In this document: in pieces, positions 8,396 through 17,766 of the stretch
Layout of the letters: every line of letters begins with the position of its first letter
Numbering within the stretch: position 1 is the stretch's first letter
Source: DASWIG01 sp965371445
GTDB lineage: Bacteria > Acidobacteriota > Thermoanaerobaculia > Multivoradales > J023
Direction: 5' to 3'
Assembly (NCBI GenBank): GCA_965371445.1
Contig: CBDUYN010000020.1
Coordinates: forward strand, 1 to 64,000
DNA length: 64,000 bases
Made by a program: the position numbers and the translations under genes
Notes under the pieces: generated by a model
Told to the model about the DNA's origin: nothing
Database searches by the model: none
The model's input: the letters and a program-made list of their open reading frames with translations, nothing else

Positions 8396-11212
8396 ATGAG
8401 AAGGCTCCTCTTCTGGGCGGTCCTCCTGGCGCTTCTCGCCTCCCTCCTCTACTGGCGTAGCGGCGTCGGCGCCCGGCAGCTGCGCTACTACGCCCCTGAC
8501 GAGTACGTCGAGCGGGCCGACGATCTCATCCGCCGCGGCTACCTCGCCGCCGAGTGCTCGGGAGGCTCGGTCGCGATCACCGAGCGCCTCGCCGAGGCGC
8601 CGGCGCGCGAGCGCTCCTGGTACGCCGGCAGCTACCTCTCCGCTGACGTCCGGCGCTTCAACGCCGACCCCGACGGCTTCGGCTGGGCCTTCGTGGTCGA
8701 CGACGACTGCCGGCTGCGGGGCGTCAATCCGGTCGTTCACGCGATCGACCTGCCCTTCACCCGTCGCGTCCGCTGGCTCGGAAGCCTTCTTTACCGCGGC
8801 CACCAGAGCGACGCCGTCTTACGCTCAGCACGGCGGACGATCACCCTACGGCGGAGCGACCGTCCCCTGTCGGTCAACGAGCAGGCGGCGACACGGGTCG
8901 GCTCCGGCGAGGACCTCTTCAAGGAAAGGACGGTGCTGCTCCACTTCGCCGGCGGACGCGGCCAGCCCGCCGCCCGCCTCCACCACGCCGGCAAGGACGT
9001 CGTGGTCCAAAACCGCGTGCGCTCGCTCGCTCCCGAGTCGGTGCGGCTCATGGGCCACCAGCTGCCGGTGGGGATGATCGCGCGGCTCGAAAGCGGCGAC
9101 TGGCTGACGGTGGAAGGCGAGCGGCCCGTGCGCCTCTCGGAAACCTTCGTCTTCACGAGCGGCGAGGACCTGGAGGCGGCGAGCCGCGTACGACGGCAGA
9201 ACCAGCGCCTCGAACGCCGCACCGAGGACCCGGGCCTGGGCCTGGCGGGCGATCCGGTCCGCGAGCGGTCCTTCCCCTTCCTCGACCTCGTGGCGCGCTC
9301 GATCGACACGGCCCTCTCGGTCCTTCCCGAAGAAAGGGCCGAGGAGCTCTCGGGCAGCTTCGACGTCCAGCTGACGATCGACCGCGACGCCCAGCTGCGG
9401 CTGACGGATCTTTTCGCCGGCTATGCCTCGGAGCTCGTCCGGCAGCGTGGCCTGGAGCGTCCCTTCGCGGCGGGGCTGACGGTGATGGACGCCACCAGCG
9501 GCGAGCTCTTGGCGCTCGCGACCTATCCGCAGGCCTCTCACGTCGCCTCGCTTTCCGTCGAGTCGGAAATCCGCCACCGCCTGCTGCGCAACCAGAACCT
9601 GCTGCGTCATCCGATCGGTTCGGCGGGAAAGCCCTTCCTCTTCGCGGCGATCGCCGACGCGTATCCTGAGCTGCTGGACTTCATGATCGCCGGCCACGAG
9701 GCCGAGCGCTACTACGACGAGCTTTTCCACTGCGCCATCCCGACAGGCTACCAGACGCTGGAGGGACACACCTCGCTCGTCGACTTCCGGACGGCGCTGG
9801 AGATTTCCTGCAACCGCTACACGGTGGAGCTGGCGACGCTCGCGCTCGCCGCCGACCTGGGCGGCGGCGAGGTGGTCTACGACCGCGAGGTCGACTGGCC
9901 GGCGCTGGGCGAGGACACGCAACACTGGCTCGGCGGCTGGCCCCTGCCCGGCGCGCCCGACCTCGGTGGCTTCGTTTTTTCCGAGCCGCTCCGCGAACGC
10001 GGCCCGGAAAGCTCGGCGGTCCTCGCCTGCACGAGCCTCGACCGCTTCGAGCAGGTCCGCTACCGCGGCGTCCTCGCCGAGCTGACCGGCGCCGCCACCT
10101 ACCGCGGACGCCTGCCCCAGGGCTTGCCCGCCGACGCCGACCGGCGGGCGCTGGAGCGCAGCTACACGACGAACCGCTACGACCTCGACGCCTGGCGTCC
10201 GCTCCTGGAGCACCTCCTTTTTGGGACGACGGAAGAGGCGTCGTGGCGCATCCGCGGGGCCTTGCAGGGGATCTCGCCGGAGCGGGTGAACCTGGCCTTC
10301 AACCAGGTGACGCGGATCCGCGGCGACATGGTGAGCCTGCTCCTCGGTGGCGCGACGTCGACGTGGACCAACGTCCAGCTGGCGGAGGCGACGTCGAGGC
10401 TGGTGACCGGACGCGCCGTCGAAGCGCGCCTGGTGTCGTCGGTCCGCGACCGGGGCCGCCCACCGCCTCCCAGCGCCGAAGCCGCTCCCGCCGGCTCGCT
10501 CGTCCTGACGCCGGAGGCCCGGGACGCCGTCCTCGACGGCATGGAACGCGTCGTCTCCGGCAGCCGGGGGACGGCCCGAGCGCTCCGCGACGATCTCGAA
10601 GCGGTACGCCGCTCCTTTCCCGACGACCGGATCTTCCTCTTTTCGAAGACGGGCTCCCCGGTCCTGGAGCGGGCCGTTCCGGCGGCGGTGGCGCGGGTCC
10701 TGGAACGGCTCGTCGTCGAACGGCGGCTGCGCTTCGAAGGCGACGCCATGACGCTCCGCGCCGGCGGTGCCACCGTTTCTTTCGAGCGCAACGAGAGAGG
10801 ACGCGAGGCGTTTACCCAGGCCCTCCGCCGGGCGAGCTCCGAGCTCGGCCATCGCACGAACGCATGGCTGATCGCACGGGTCTTGACCCGCGTCGTCGAG
10901 GACTTCGTGGCCGACACGAGAAACCGGCGGGGCGGTGAGCTCACAGGTCCCCTGCGTCTCGAGGACGGCGTCCTGCGCGTCAACCGCGAGGACCGTCTCT
11001 TCCGGCGCCGGATGGTGCGCCAGATGGGCTCGGTCTACCTCTTCACCCTGGTGCGCTTGCCGCGTAGCGTCCGGTGGTCGAGAGGCGACCCTCTGCCGGG
11101 CGAGGCGCGGGCCATGACGGCGGCGCTTCACCTCGAGATCGGACCCGACAGCAGCGTGGCGGTGGGCGCGGCGGAAGCCGTCTTCGGGGAGCTGGCGGCG
11201 CTTCTTCGGTGA
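8396..11212 (+). CDS. Penicillin-binding-protein-like transpeptidase homologue
   Basis: 938 residues with an N-terminal anchor helix (5-19). The central part matches the D,D-transpeptidase fold: AAGLTVMDATSGELLALATYP opens the domain, S409-A-G-K412 fits the SxxK active site, S471-C-N473 fits the SxN motif, and K751-T-G fits KTG. D,D-transpeptidases cross-link peptidoglycan in the periplasm. The N-terminal 330 residues do not resemble a glycosyltransferase-51 domain. The SxN to KTG gap (about 278 residues) is longer than usual, indicating an insert. The polypeptide is larger than typical class B PBPs. It may be an active but divergent PBP or a specialised relative. Co-transcribed with the preceding TPR-membrane gene. 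Confidence 0.75.
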   Translation: MRRLLFWAVLLALLASLLYWRSGVGARQLRYYAPDEYVERADDLIRRGYLAAECSGGSVAITERLAEAPARERSWYAGSYLSADVRRFNADPDGFGWAFVVDDDCRLRGVNPVVHAIDLPFTRRVRWLGSLLYRGHQSDAVLRSARRTITLRRSDRPLSVNEQAATRVGSGEDLFKERTVLLHFAGGRGQPAARLHHAGKDVVVQNRVRSLAPESVRLMGHQLPVGMIARLESGDWLTVEGERPVRLSETFVFTSGEDLEAASRVRRQNQRLERRTEDPGLGLAGDPVRERSFPFLDLVARSIDTALSVLPEERAEELSGSFDVQLTIDRDAQLRLTDLFAGYASELVRQRGLERPFAAGLTVMDATSGELLALATYPQASHVASLSVESEIRHRLLRNQNLLRHPIGSAGKPFLFAAIADAYPELLDFMIAGHEAERYYDELFHCAIPTGYQTLEGHTSLVDFRTALEISCNRYTVELATLALAADLGGGEVVYDREVDWPALGEDTQHWLGGWPLPGAPDLGGFVFSEPLRERGPESSAVLACTSLDRFEQVRYRGVLAELTGAATYRGRLPQGLPADADRRALERSYTTNRYDLDAWRPLLEHLLFGTTEEASWRIRGALQGISPERVNLAFNQVTRIRGDMVSLLLGGATSTWTNVQLAEATSRLVTGRAVEARLVSSVRDRGRPPPPSAEAAPAGSLVLTPEARDAVLDGMERVVSGSRGTARALRDDLEAVRRSFPDDRIFLFSKTGSPVLERAVPAAVARVLERLVVERRLRFEGDAMTLRAGGATVSFERNERGREAFTQALRRASSELGHRTNAWLIARVLTRVVEDFVADTRNRRGGELTGPLRLEDGVLRVNREDRLFRRRMVRQMGSVYLFTLVRLPRSVRWSRGDPLPGEARAMTAALHLEIGPDSSVAVGAAEAVFGELAALLR

Positions 11213-11249
11213 CGTCCCCGGCTTGAGCCGTCATTATCTGGGGAGGCCG

Positions 11250-11277
11250 CGCATCCGAGGTGGCGCATCCGAAGTGG
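11250..11277. repeat. Tandem 14-bp direct repeat between convergent genes
   Basis: Two adjacent copies of CGCATCCGAGGTGG (second copy one base different) fill the 78-bp gap between the transpeptidase homologue and the histidine kinase. No hairpin terminator is evident there. Confidence 0.6.
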
Positions 11278-11290
11278 CCGTGCGGGTCCC

Positions 11291-13354
11291 CTATGCCTTG
11301 ACGGCAGCGACCCGAAAGACCACCTCCCCGTCTTCACAAACGACCCCGACCGAGCCTCCCAGCTCCTCGACCCGACGTTTCACCAAAGCGAGGCCGAGCC
11401 CGGTCCCGCCTTCGCTGACGAAGGGCTCGAACATCTGCCCCGTCGCCTCCTCGGAGAGATCGCCGGGATTCCGCGTCAGGAAGACGACACCGCCCTTCGT
11501 CGCATGTAGCTCGACCTCGGCGCGCCCCCCCGCCGGGGTGTTCTCGACCGCATTCAGCATCAGGTTGAAGACCACGGTTTGCCACGCAGTCTCCGAGCCC
11601 ACGACCTCGCCGAGCTCGTCGACGCCGGCGTCTGCCAGCTCGACGCCGCGCTTCTTGGCCTCCGCCCGCAGGACGTAGAGGGTGCTACGCACCAACGCCG
11701 TCAGCTCGGTCGCCACCCCGGTCCGCGGACGGGCCAGGCCGAGGATCTCGCGGGTCGTCTTGTCGAGCCGGTCGACCTGCTCGAGGATCAGGTCGAGGTC
11801 GGCGACGCCGTCCTCCAAGCCGTCTCCGCCTCTCGACGCGAGGTCTTCGCGCAGCGCCTGGGCCAGGGCCTTCATCGACGACAGGGGGTTTTTCACCTCG
11901 TGGGCGAGCGACGCCGCCACCAGTCCCAGCATGCGCAGCCGCTCGTGCTCGGCGTGCTCGGCCAGGCGCCGCTCCTCGGCGACGCGCGCCGCCACCAGGC
12001 GACGCAGCGCCAGGGTGGCGGCGAGCTGACGGATCAGGAGCTGCACCGCCTCGAGCTCCGCCATGTCGTAGCCACCGCCGGTGGCGGAGACCGAGAGCCC
12101 CAGGAGCCCCTCCAGGCGTTCCTCGACGCGCAGCGGAAAGACGGCGTGCAGCTCATCGCGGTCCAGGAGAAGCGCCAACTGAGGCGTCGCCGGGGCGAGC
12201 CGGTGGACGAGCGGCGCCTCCGGGCTCGCGTAGTGCTCCCAGAAAGGCCGATAGCGGCCTTCCTCTTCCGGAGCGGGCAAGAAGGCGGCCTCCGCCCCCA
12301 GCCATTGCCCCAGCTCCTGCGCGGAGCGCTCCAGGGCCTCTCGTTCGTCGAGGTCCGGACGCTGAAGGCTCACCATCAACCGGTCCAGGTCGCGCGGCGT
12401 GACGTTTTTGCCCAGGAAACGGCGCAGGGCCGTCGAATGGCGCAGCACCCGGTCGAGGAGCGGCTGGTACGCCAGCCCCAGGAAAAGCGCCAGGAGCAGA
12501 CCCCAGGCGACGAAACGGCGAAAGAGCGACATCCCCTCAAGCCCCAGGGCGGGACCGGCGAGCATGACGAGGACGACCAGCGTCAAGACGGCGGTGAAAT
12601 GCCGCAACGTGCGGTGCGAGAGCGACAGCCGGAGGAGGTTGTAACGCTGGACGAAGTAGGCGAAAAGCCCCCCCGGCAAGAGCGGTCCGCCCATCAGGAG
12701 GGTCCGCAGGATGCGTTCTGCGCCGCTCGCCTCGGGAGCCCACGGATCGTTGAGGGCACCAAGGACCGTGAGCGATCCCATCACCACGAAGACGCCGAGC
12801 AGAAGCCGCAGAAAAGCGGCCATACGCCGGTCGCGCACCCGGGCGCTCAACCGCAGGACGAACCCCGCAGCCACCACCAGGAGGACGACGGAGTAGATCG
12901 CCACCTGCGGAAAGATGACCCGGCTGACCGCCGCCAGCCGTGGCTCGCCCGCGCGAAAGAAATCGATCGTCGCCGGCACGAAGACCGCGAGCCATAGGTA
13001 GGCGGGATAAGGCAAGACACGCAGCCACCGCGGCGAACGCGCGGCGTCCTGATCGAGCGCCACGAGCGTGTGGACGAGGAGGGGGAAGGTCAGGAGCCAC
13101 GCCCAGCCGCGGGTGGCGTCGATCGTCACGCCGACGCGGCCGAGGTCCGACACCGGTGCAAAAAGCATAGCGAGCAGCTCGTCGACGAGCGTCAGGCCGT
13201 ACCAGAACGTCAGCACGAAAAGCATACCGCGCAGCGGCCAGTTGCCCGGCAAGACCTGCGGCCGGCGCAGCAGCTCGCGGGTCAGGAACAGGTAAAGGAA
13301 AGTACCCGCCAGATAGATCAAAAGCTCGAAGTAGAGGCAGAGCTCGTTCAGCAT
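11291..13354 (-). CDS. Membrane-bound sensor histidine kinase (multi-TM, GAF-like, HisKA, HATPase)
   Basis: 687 residues. About eight membrane helices occupy residues 5-310, a GAF-like domain lies around 345-455 and the kinase core follows. The dimerisation/phosphoacceptor helix contains AHEVKNPLSSMKAL with H485. The ATP-binding domain shows the N box (NLMLNAVENTP) and the G2 box (GGTGLGLALVKRRVEEL). It would autophosphorylate on H485 and pass phosphate to a response regulator, but none is adjacent, so it is an orphan. The overall layout (polytopic sensor, GAF, kinase) resembles PrsK-like kinases, but I do not claim orthology. ATG 13354 lies 10 bases after the preceding gene's end on the same strand, and leftward transcription continues from the oxygenase gene. 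Confidence 0.88.
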   Translation of the reverse strand: MLNELCLYFELLIYLAGTFLYLFLTRELLRRPQVLPGNWPLRGMLFVLTFWYGLTLVDELLAMLFAPVSDLGRVGVTIDATRGWAWLLTFPLLVHTLVALDQDAARSPRWLRVLPYPAYLWLAVFVPATIDFFRAGEPRLAAVSRVIFPQVAIYSVVLLVVAAGFVLRLSARVRDRRMAAFLRLLLGVFVVMGSLTVLGALNDPWAPEASGAERILRTLLMGGPLLPGGLFAYFVQRYNLLRLSLSHRTLRHFTAVLTLVVLVMLAGPALGLEGMSLFRRFVAWGLLLALFLGLAYQPLLDRVLRHSTALRRFLGKNVTPRDLDRLMVSLQRPDLDEREALERSAQELGQWLGAEAAFLPAPEEEGRYRPFWEHYASPEAPLVHRLAPATPQLALLLDRDELHAVFPLRVEERLEGLLGLSVSATGGGYDMAELEAVQLLIRQLAATLALRRLVAARVAEERRLAEHAEHERLRMLGLVAASLAHEVKNPLSSMKALAQALREDLASRGGDGLEDGVADLDLILEQVDRLDKTTREILGLARPRTGVATELTALVRSTLYVLRAEAKKRGVELADAGVDELGEVVGSETAWQTVVFNLMLNAVENTPAGGRAEVELHATKGGVVFLTRNPGDLSEEATGQMFEPFVSEGGTGLGLALVKRRVEELGGSVGVVCEDGEVVFRVAAVKA

Positions 13355-13364
13355 CGTCTGGATT

Positions 13365-15617
13365 CTAAGCCTGGAAGATCAGTCCCGCCTCTTCCAAGAG
13401 CTCGGCATCTTCGGCGGAGAAAGCCGTCATGCGACGATGCAGGTCCTCCAGGCGTTTCCCGAGAGCAGCTTCGTCGATCCCTTGACGGCGAAGCCTTCGG
13501 ATCAGCTCTACCGCCGCCACCTCCGCCGGCGCCGGCGCGAAGGGCACCGGACCCGACGGAGCCGGCGCGTCGGCAATGGGGAGGTACTTGCGCCGAAGAG
13601 CCGCCGGCGACTCGAACCTGAGGTGAAGCACCGACGGCCCGGCAAGTAGCCGCACGGCCGACGCCTCCGCGCCGTCGAGGTACCACCCGTGGACCCCCGC
13701 GGCGGCGCGTCCCGCGGCCACGGCGACCGCCGACTTGCCGTTCAGGTAGCCCGTGAAGTAGGGACGCTCGTCGTCCTGGTCCATGGCGAGGTGACGCACG
13801 AGGCTCGACCATCCCTGACGTCCGAGGCGGGCTGCCGCAAGTCGTGGGTTGACCTTGAAACGGCGCGGCGCACCCTCGCGCTCCGGCAGCAGGAGCTCGT
13901 GGTTCAGGTAGCGCAGCAGAAGGAGCCCCGCGTCCGACACGGCGGCGAAGTGCTCGCCGGGAGAAGCGCCGCCGCGCTGCGGACCCTCGAGATAGAAAAG
14001 CTCGTCGGTGTCGAGGTGGAGGAGGTAGTCGAGGGGCGCGCCGCCGAGCTCGTCGGTGCGCGCCGCGTGGAGGGCGACGCTGGCGTTCAACGTCTGCCGC
14101 GCCGAGACGGCATAAGAGGAGCCACCGCCGTCGACGAGCTCCAGGAGCTGAGCGTCGCGTGCCGACTCAGGAAGCGTCCGCCAGCGCTCCGGCATCGCCT
14201 CTCCGGCCCAGATCGTGAGGCGCTCCTCCGGCCATCGCTCGCGAAGGCGTCTTGCGTCGTCCGCTTCCGCGTCGTCCTCCAGGTGGTCGAACGTGACGAC
14301 GAGGTGGTCAAAGCCCGCGTCGAGGTGGTGCGCGCACCAGGCGTCGAGCGCCTCGCCGACGCGGTAGGCAGTGGTCACGATCCCCGTTCGCACCGGCGGC
14401 GCGCCGCGACGGCGGACGACGATCGTACCGCTCGGCGTCTCGTCGTCGAGCTCGTGGAAGAGGACGGTGTCCTCGGGAAGCGGCGGTTCCGCGATTGGCA
14501 GGAGGATATCTGTCAGGCTCAGACGCGATTTCGGGAGGAGCGGCGGCGCCGCGCGCTCCGCCGCGTCGTTCAACCACAGGGCCAAGGTCCAACGCGCCCG
14601 GCCCTCGCGCAGCGGACGCACCTGGTGCGGAACGGCCCGGGCGTCGAAGACCACCGCCGAGCCGCCGCGCGGGACAAGCACCTCCGCCGGCGGCCGGGTG
14701 GTCTTCTCCCCAGTCGCCCATAGGGCCAGCTCCCCGCCTTCGCACTCCTCGCCGGGGGCGTTCAGGTAAAGGAGGAAGGTCAGGGCGCGGCCGTTGTCAT
14801 TCTTGTGGCCCGGGTTGTCGAGGTGGGGCGCATAGCCCGCCGACGGTCCCGGGTAGCGGGCCAGCATGGCGCTCGCGGGGGCATGGAGGTGGGTGCCGGG
14901 GACGACTTGGAGGTGTCCGGCGAGCTCGGCGAGCGCCCATTGGACGAGCGCCGCGACGCTCGGGGCGGCGTCGAGGAGCTCCGGCTCCTGGCCCGTCAGG
15001 TAGCAGACCGAGTCGGCACGGCGAGCCGAGATCCGCTCCGCGGCGCCGACGCCGGGACGCTCGAGAGGCAGGCGTCCGGCCTCGTAGGCCGACTCCAGCT
15101 CGCAGTGGATCGTCGTCGTGAGCTCGGCGTCGAGGAAGCCCGGGAGCCTCCACCACCGCGACGAGGAAAGAACGAGCGTCGCCACGAGCTCGCTGGCCGG
15201 CGGCAAGGCGACCGCCGAGCCCAGATGCGCGCGCAACTGCTCCGCCGGCCGCGGCGGCGGCAACGGGAAGAACCACAGAGGGACGTCGTCGCGCCAGGCG
15301 CCCGCCTCGCGGACGCGGACGGCGGCCGCCGCGAGCGTCCGGTCGAGCGCCGCGGGCACGGCCAGCGGCAGGACACCCGTCGAAGCACCGTCCTGGGCCA
15401 GCTCGAGGAGCCGCGACGGCCCCAGGGTCGCGGCCTGTGGCCCTGAGCGCAGCAGGAAGCCCAGCTCGACCTCGAAGAGCAAGGCCGGGTCGTGGATCGA
15501 CAGGAGGGCGCCGGACTCGCCGGCCAGGCGGCGTCCGAGCTCGGCGACCGGATCGTCTCCCAAGAGGACGTCCTCGAGCTCGCTCAGCGCGGCGCGTAGC
15601 CCTCCGGATCCGGACAT
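13365..15617 (-). CDS. Fusion of 2OG-Fe(II) oxygenase (prolyl-hydroxylase type) and glycosyltransferase (GT2/GT92-like)
   Basis: About 750 residues. The first 200 are of unclear fold. The middle carries a double-stranded beta-helix oxygenase: H265-x-D267 (YAPHLDNPGHKN), distal H331 (VPHQV) and a following Arg in a GRARWTLALW strand, the iron and 2-oxoglutarate ligands of P4H-like enzymes. From about residue 425 a glycosyltransferase fold begins (RTGIVTTAYRVGEALDAWCAHHL, then D536-T-D538-E metal site), as in GT92/DUF23 proteins. The predicted chemistry is hydroxylation plus glycosylation of the same protein or glycan. The frame is open upstream, but that part mirrors the sulfatase gene; ATG 15617 starts 4 bases after its stop, so the two are translationally coupled. 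Confidence 0.8.
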   Translation of the reverse strand: MSGSGGLRAALSELEDVLLGDDPVAELGRRLAGESGALLSIHDPALLFEVELGFLLRSGPQAATLGPSRLLELAQDGASTGVLPLAVPAALDRTLAAAAVRVREAGAWRDDVPLWFFPLPPPRPAEQLRAHLGSAVALPPASELVATLVLSSSRWWRLPGFLDAELTTTIHCELESAYEAGRLPLERPGVGAAERISARRADSVCYLTGQEPELLDAAPSVAALVQWALAELAGHLQVVPGTHLHAPASAMLARYPGPSAGYAPHLDNPGHKNDNGRALTFLLYLNAPGEECEGGELALWATGEKTTRPPAEVLVPRGGSAVVFDARAVPHQVRPLREGRARWTLALWLNDAAERAAPPLLPKSRLSLTDILLPIAEPPLPEDTVLFHELDDETPSGTIVVRRRGAPPVRTGIVTTAYRVGEALDAWCAHHLDAGFDHLVVTFDHLEDDAEADDARRLRERWPEERLTIWAGEAMPERWRTLPESARDAQLLELVDGGGSSYAVSARQTLNASVALHAARTDELGGAPLDYLLHLDTDELFYLEGPQRGGASPGEHFAAVSDAGLLLLRYLNHELLLPEREGAPRRFKVNPRLAAARLGRQGWSSLVRHLAMDQDDERPYFTGYLNGKSAVAVAAGRAAAGVHGWYLDGAEASAVRLLAGPSVLHLRFESPAALRRKYLPIADAPAPSGPVPFAPAPAEVAAVELIRRLRRQGIDEAALGKRLEDLHRRMTAFSAEDAELLEEAGLIFQA

Positions 15618-15621
15618 GGTC

Positions 15622-17586
15622 TCAAAGCCCCTGGAGGAGGCGCCGGGCTTCGCGTCCCTCGGCGCCATGGGGAGCCAGGGCGACGGCCCGTTCGAGGCAG
15701 GGACGAGCGTCCTTGAGCCGGCCGCTTGCAAGAAGCACCTGGCCGCGCAGGAGCCAGGCCAAAGCCCACTGAGGCGCCAGCTCGACGGCGGTCGCAAGGT
15801 GGGCGTCGGCGGTCGACGCCTCCCCCGCCGCGGCGGCGACCTGGCCGAGGCGCAGACGTATCGCGGCGCTCCCCGTGCCGACCTCGACCGCCTGCTCGAG
15901 CAAACGGCGCTCCTCGGCGGCGTCGCCGGCGCGGGCCGCCATCTCGGCCAGGCCGAGCCAGGCCGAGGCGGCGCGGGGATTGAGCTCAAGGGTCCGTCGA
16001 TAAGCGGCGCGGGCGTCGTCGAGGCGTCCCAGTTGCTGGCAGGTCTCGCCGAGGCTCAGGTGGAGGAAGTCGAGGCGCGGATTGAGCTCGATCGCCCGCG
16101 CGAAGGTCTTCAACGCCTCCTCGACACGCCCCGAGGTCAGTTGGGCACCGGCCAGACGGCGCAGGAAGGGGACGTTGCGCGGGTTCCTCTCGACCAGGTC
16201 GGCGAGCCGGGCCCGGCCCTCGTCGATGCGGCCGGAGCTCACGAGCTCTTTGGCGCGTTCGAATTCGTCGAGCAGGCGGACGCCGTCCTTGGGGTCGAGG
16301 GTCCCTTCCTCGCTCGGCGGCCCCGAAGAGACGTAGCCGAGGCTCCGCAGGTCGGCGGCGAGGCCGGCGTCGAGCTCCGCCGGCGGCGGACGCCGGGCGT
16401 CGAGCCCCTCCTCGAAGGCCTCGAGCTCGGCGGCGAGGCGTTGCGCCTCACCGCGCTTCTCGGCGACCAGGTTTTTGGTCTCGGCAGGATCGGCGACGAA
16501 GTCGTAGAGCTCCGGCCGTGGAGCGCGGACGAGGCGCCAGCGCTGGTCGCTGACCGCGGCAAGCCGTGCCCAGCCGTAGGCCGAGGCGGGCATCCAGGTG
16601 GCGCTGTAGACCGGCTCGGGCGGCGGATCCTGACCGAGCGCCGGAAGGCCCGGCAAGACAGTCCCCGGAAGCAGTGAATCAACCCCTAGAAGCCCCAGAA
16701 GGGTCGGCGCCAATCGGCGGGCGGCGACGGTCTCCTCGACGACACGCCCGGCGCCGACGCCGGGGCCGGCGAGGACGAGCGGCACCTCCAACGTCGAGCG
16801 GTAGAGGAAGATCCCGTGGGTGCGCTCGCCGTGCTCGCCCAGGGCCTCGCCGTGGTCGCCCACGGCGGCGACGAGCGCCGCGGCACCGCGGCCGGCGACG
16901 GCGTCGAGGAGGCGGCCGATCTCGCGGTCCATGTAGGCGACCTCGCCGGCGTAGCGCTGCCGCTCGGTGCCCAGGACGCTGGGCGCGGCGTAGGGAGCGT
17001 GCGGGTCGTAGTAGTGGACCCAGAGGAAGAAGAGCTCCCGCGGCGCCAGGCCTTCGAGCCAGGCGAGCGCGGCGGTGGTGACGGCCGCGGCGTCGCGTTC
17101 CGGGTAGCCGTACTCCCCCAGGTGCTCGGCGGTCATCAGGTCGTCGTAGAGCTCGAAGCCGCGGCCGAGCCCGAAGCGCCGGTCGAGCACCCGCGAGGCG
17201 ACAAAGGCGCCGGTACGATAGCCGCGCTCGGCGAGGACGGTGGCAAGCGTCGCGACGTTCGGGTCGAGCGACGCGGTGCCGTTGTCGAGGATGCCGTGGC
17301 GCGTCGCCTCGAGCCCGGTCAGAAGCGAGGCGTGGGCCGGCAGCGTCAGGGGCGCGGAGGTGAGCGCCCGGGCGTAGCGGGTACCGCGTCGGGCCAGGGC
17401 GTCGAGGGCCGGCGTCTCTGCCTCGCTGCCGTAGGCGCCGAGGGCGTCGGCGCGGGTCGTGTCGAGAGTCAGGAGGACGAGGCTCGTCGACGCCGGTTCG
17501 GCCATGGTGGCCGGGCTGGCGAAGGCCAGGAGCAGGATGGCCGCAAGCCCAGGCGTCGGGAATCGCTTCTTGAGGGTAGATGGCAT
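15622..17586 (-). CDS. Secreted sulfatase/alkaline-phosphatase-superfamily protein with C-terminal TPR repeats
   Basis: 654 residues with a signal peptide (GLAAILLLAFASPATMA). The sulfatase fold spans about 33-420: LVLLTLDTTRADALGAYG supplies the first metal aspartates, HYYDPHAPY and AVGDHGEALGEHGE the remaining metal and histidine ligands. The nucleophile motif reads T-L-P-A-H where true sulfatases have C/S-x-P-x-R, so there is no cysteine for formylglycine. A threonine nucleophile, as in phosphodiesterase or phosphotransferase members, is implied. Residues 430-650 form at least five TPR units ending in PDDARPCLERAV-like helices. It probably acts in the periplasm, transferring or removing a phospho- or sulfo-group. 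Translationally coupled to the oxygenase-glycosyltransferase gene. Confidence 0.82.
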   Translation of the reverse strand: MPSTLKKRFPTPGLAAILLLAFASPATMAEPASTSLVLLTLDTTRADALGAYGSEAETPALDALARRGTRYARALTSAPLTLPAHASLLTGLEATRHGILDNGTASLDPNVATLATVLAERGYRTGAFVASRVLDRRFGLGRGFELYDDLMTAEHLGEYGYPERDAAAVTTAALAWLEGLAPRELFFLWVHYYDPHAPYAAPSVLGTERQRYAGEVAYMDREIGRLLDAVAGRGAAALVAAVGDHGEALGEHGERTHGIFLYRSTLEVPLVLAGPGVGAGRVVEETVAARRLAPTLLGLLGVDSLLPGTVLPGLPALGQDPPPEPVYSATWMPASAYGWARLAAVSDQRWRLVRAPRPELYDFVADPAETKNLVAEKRGEAQRLAAELEAFEEGLDARRPPPAELDAGLAADLRSLGYVSSGPPSEEGTLDPKDGVRLLDEFERAKELVSSGRIDEGRARLADLVERNPRNVPFLRRLAGAQLTSGRVEEALKTFARAIELNPRLDFLHLSLGETCQQLGRLDDARAAYRRTLELNPRAASAWLGLAEMAARAGDAAEERRLLEQAVEVGTGSAAIRLRLGQVAAAAGEASTADAHLATAVELAPQWALAWLLRGQVLLASGRLKDARPCLERAVALAPHGAEGREARRLLQGL

Positions 17587-17592
17587 GTCCGA

Positions 17593-17626
17593 GACCTTGG
17601 CACCGTCTCAGACGGTCGTCAAGGTC
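17593..17626 (-). promoter_or_regulatory. Two-part hairpin overlapping the sulfatase-fold gene's leader
   Basis: Nested inverted repeats (17593-17599 with 17620-17626, and 17602-17607 with 17611-17616) end 7 bases before the ATG at 17586. On the mRNA the 3' arm contains CCAAGG, the only purine-rich stretch near the start, so the fold would mask the ribosome-binding site. It might alternatively end transcription from the gene upstream. The rest of 17627-17766 shows nothing else. Confidence 0.4.
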
Positions 17627-17766
17627 AGGACGAGGAGCAGATCCTGGAGCGTCTGCGGGTGCGCGCTGGCGTGTTGGGGCGGTGTCAAAGAAGTCTTTGG
17701 ATCGCTTGTCTAGCTCGAGCCAGCGTCACGAAGCTGTGCCCGAAGCTGCTCGATTTCCGCCGCCAG

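Noticed and set aside
11250..11277. CRISPR-like tandem repeat
   Set aside because: Only two adjacent 14-bp copies without spacers. No cas gene is present.
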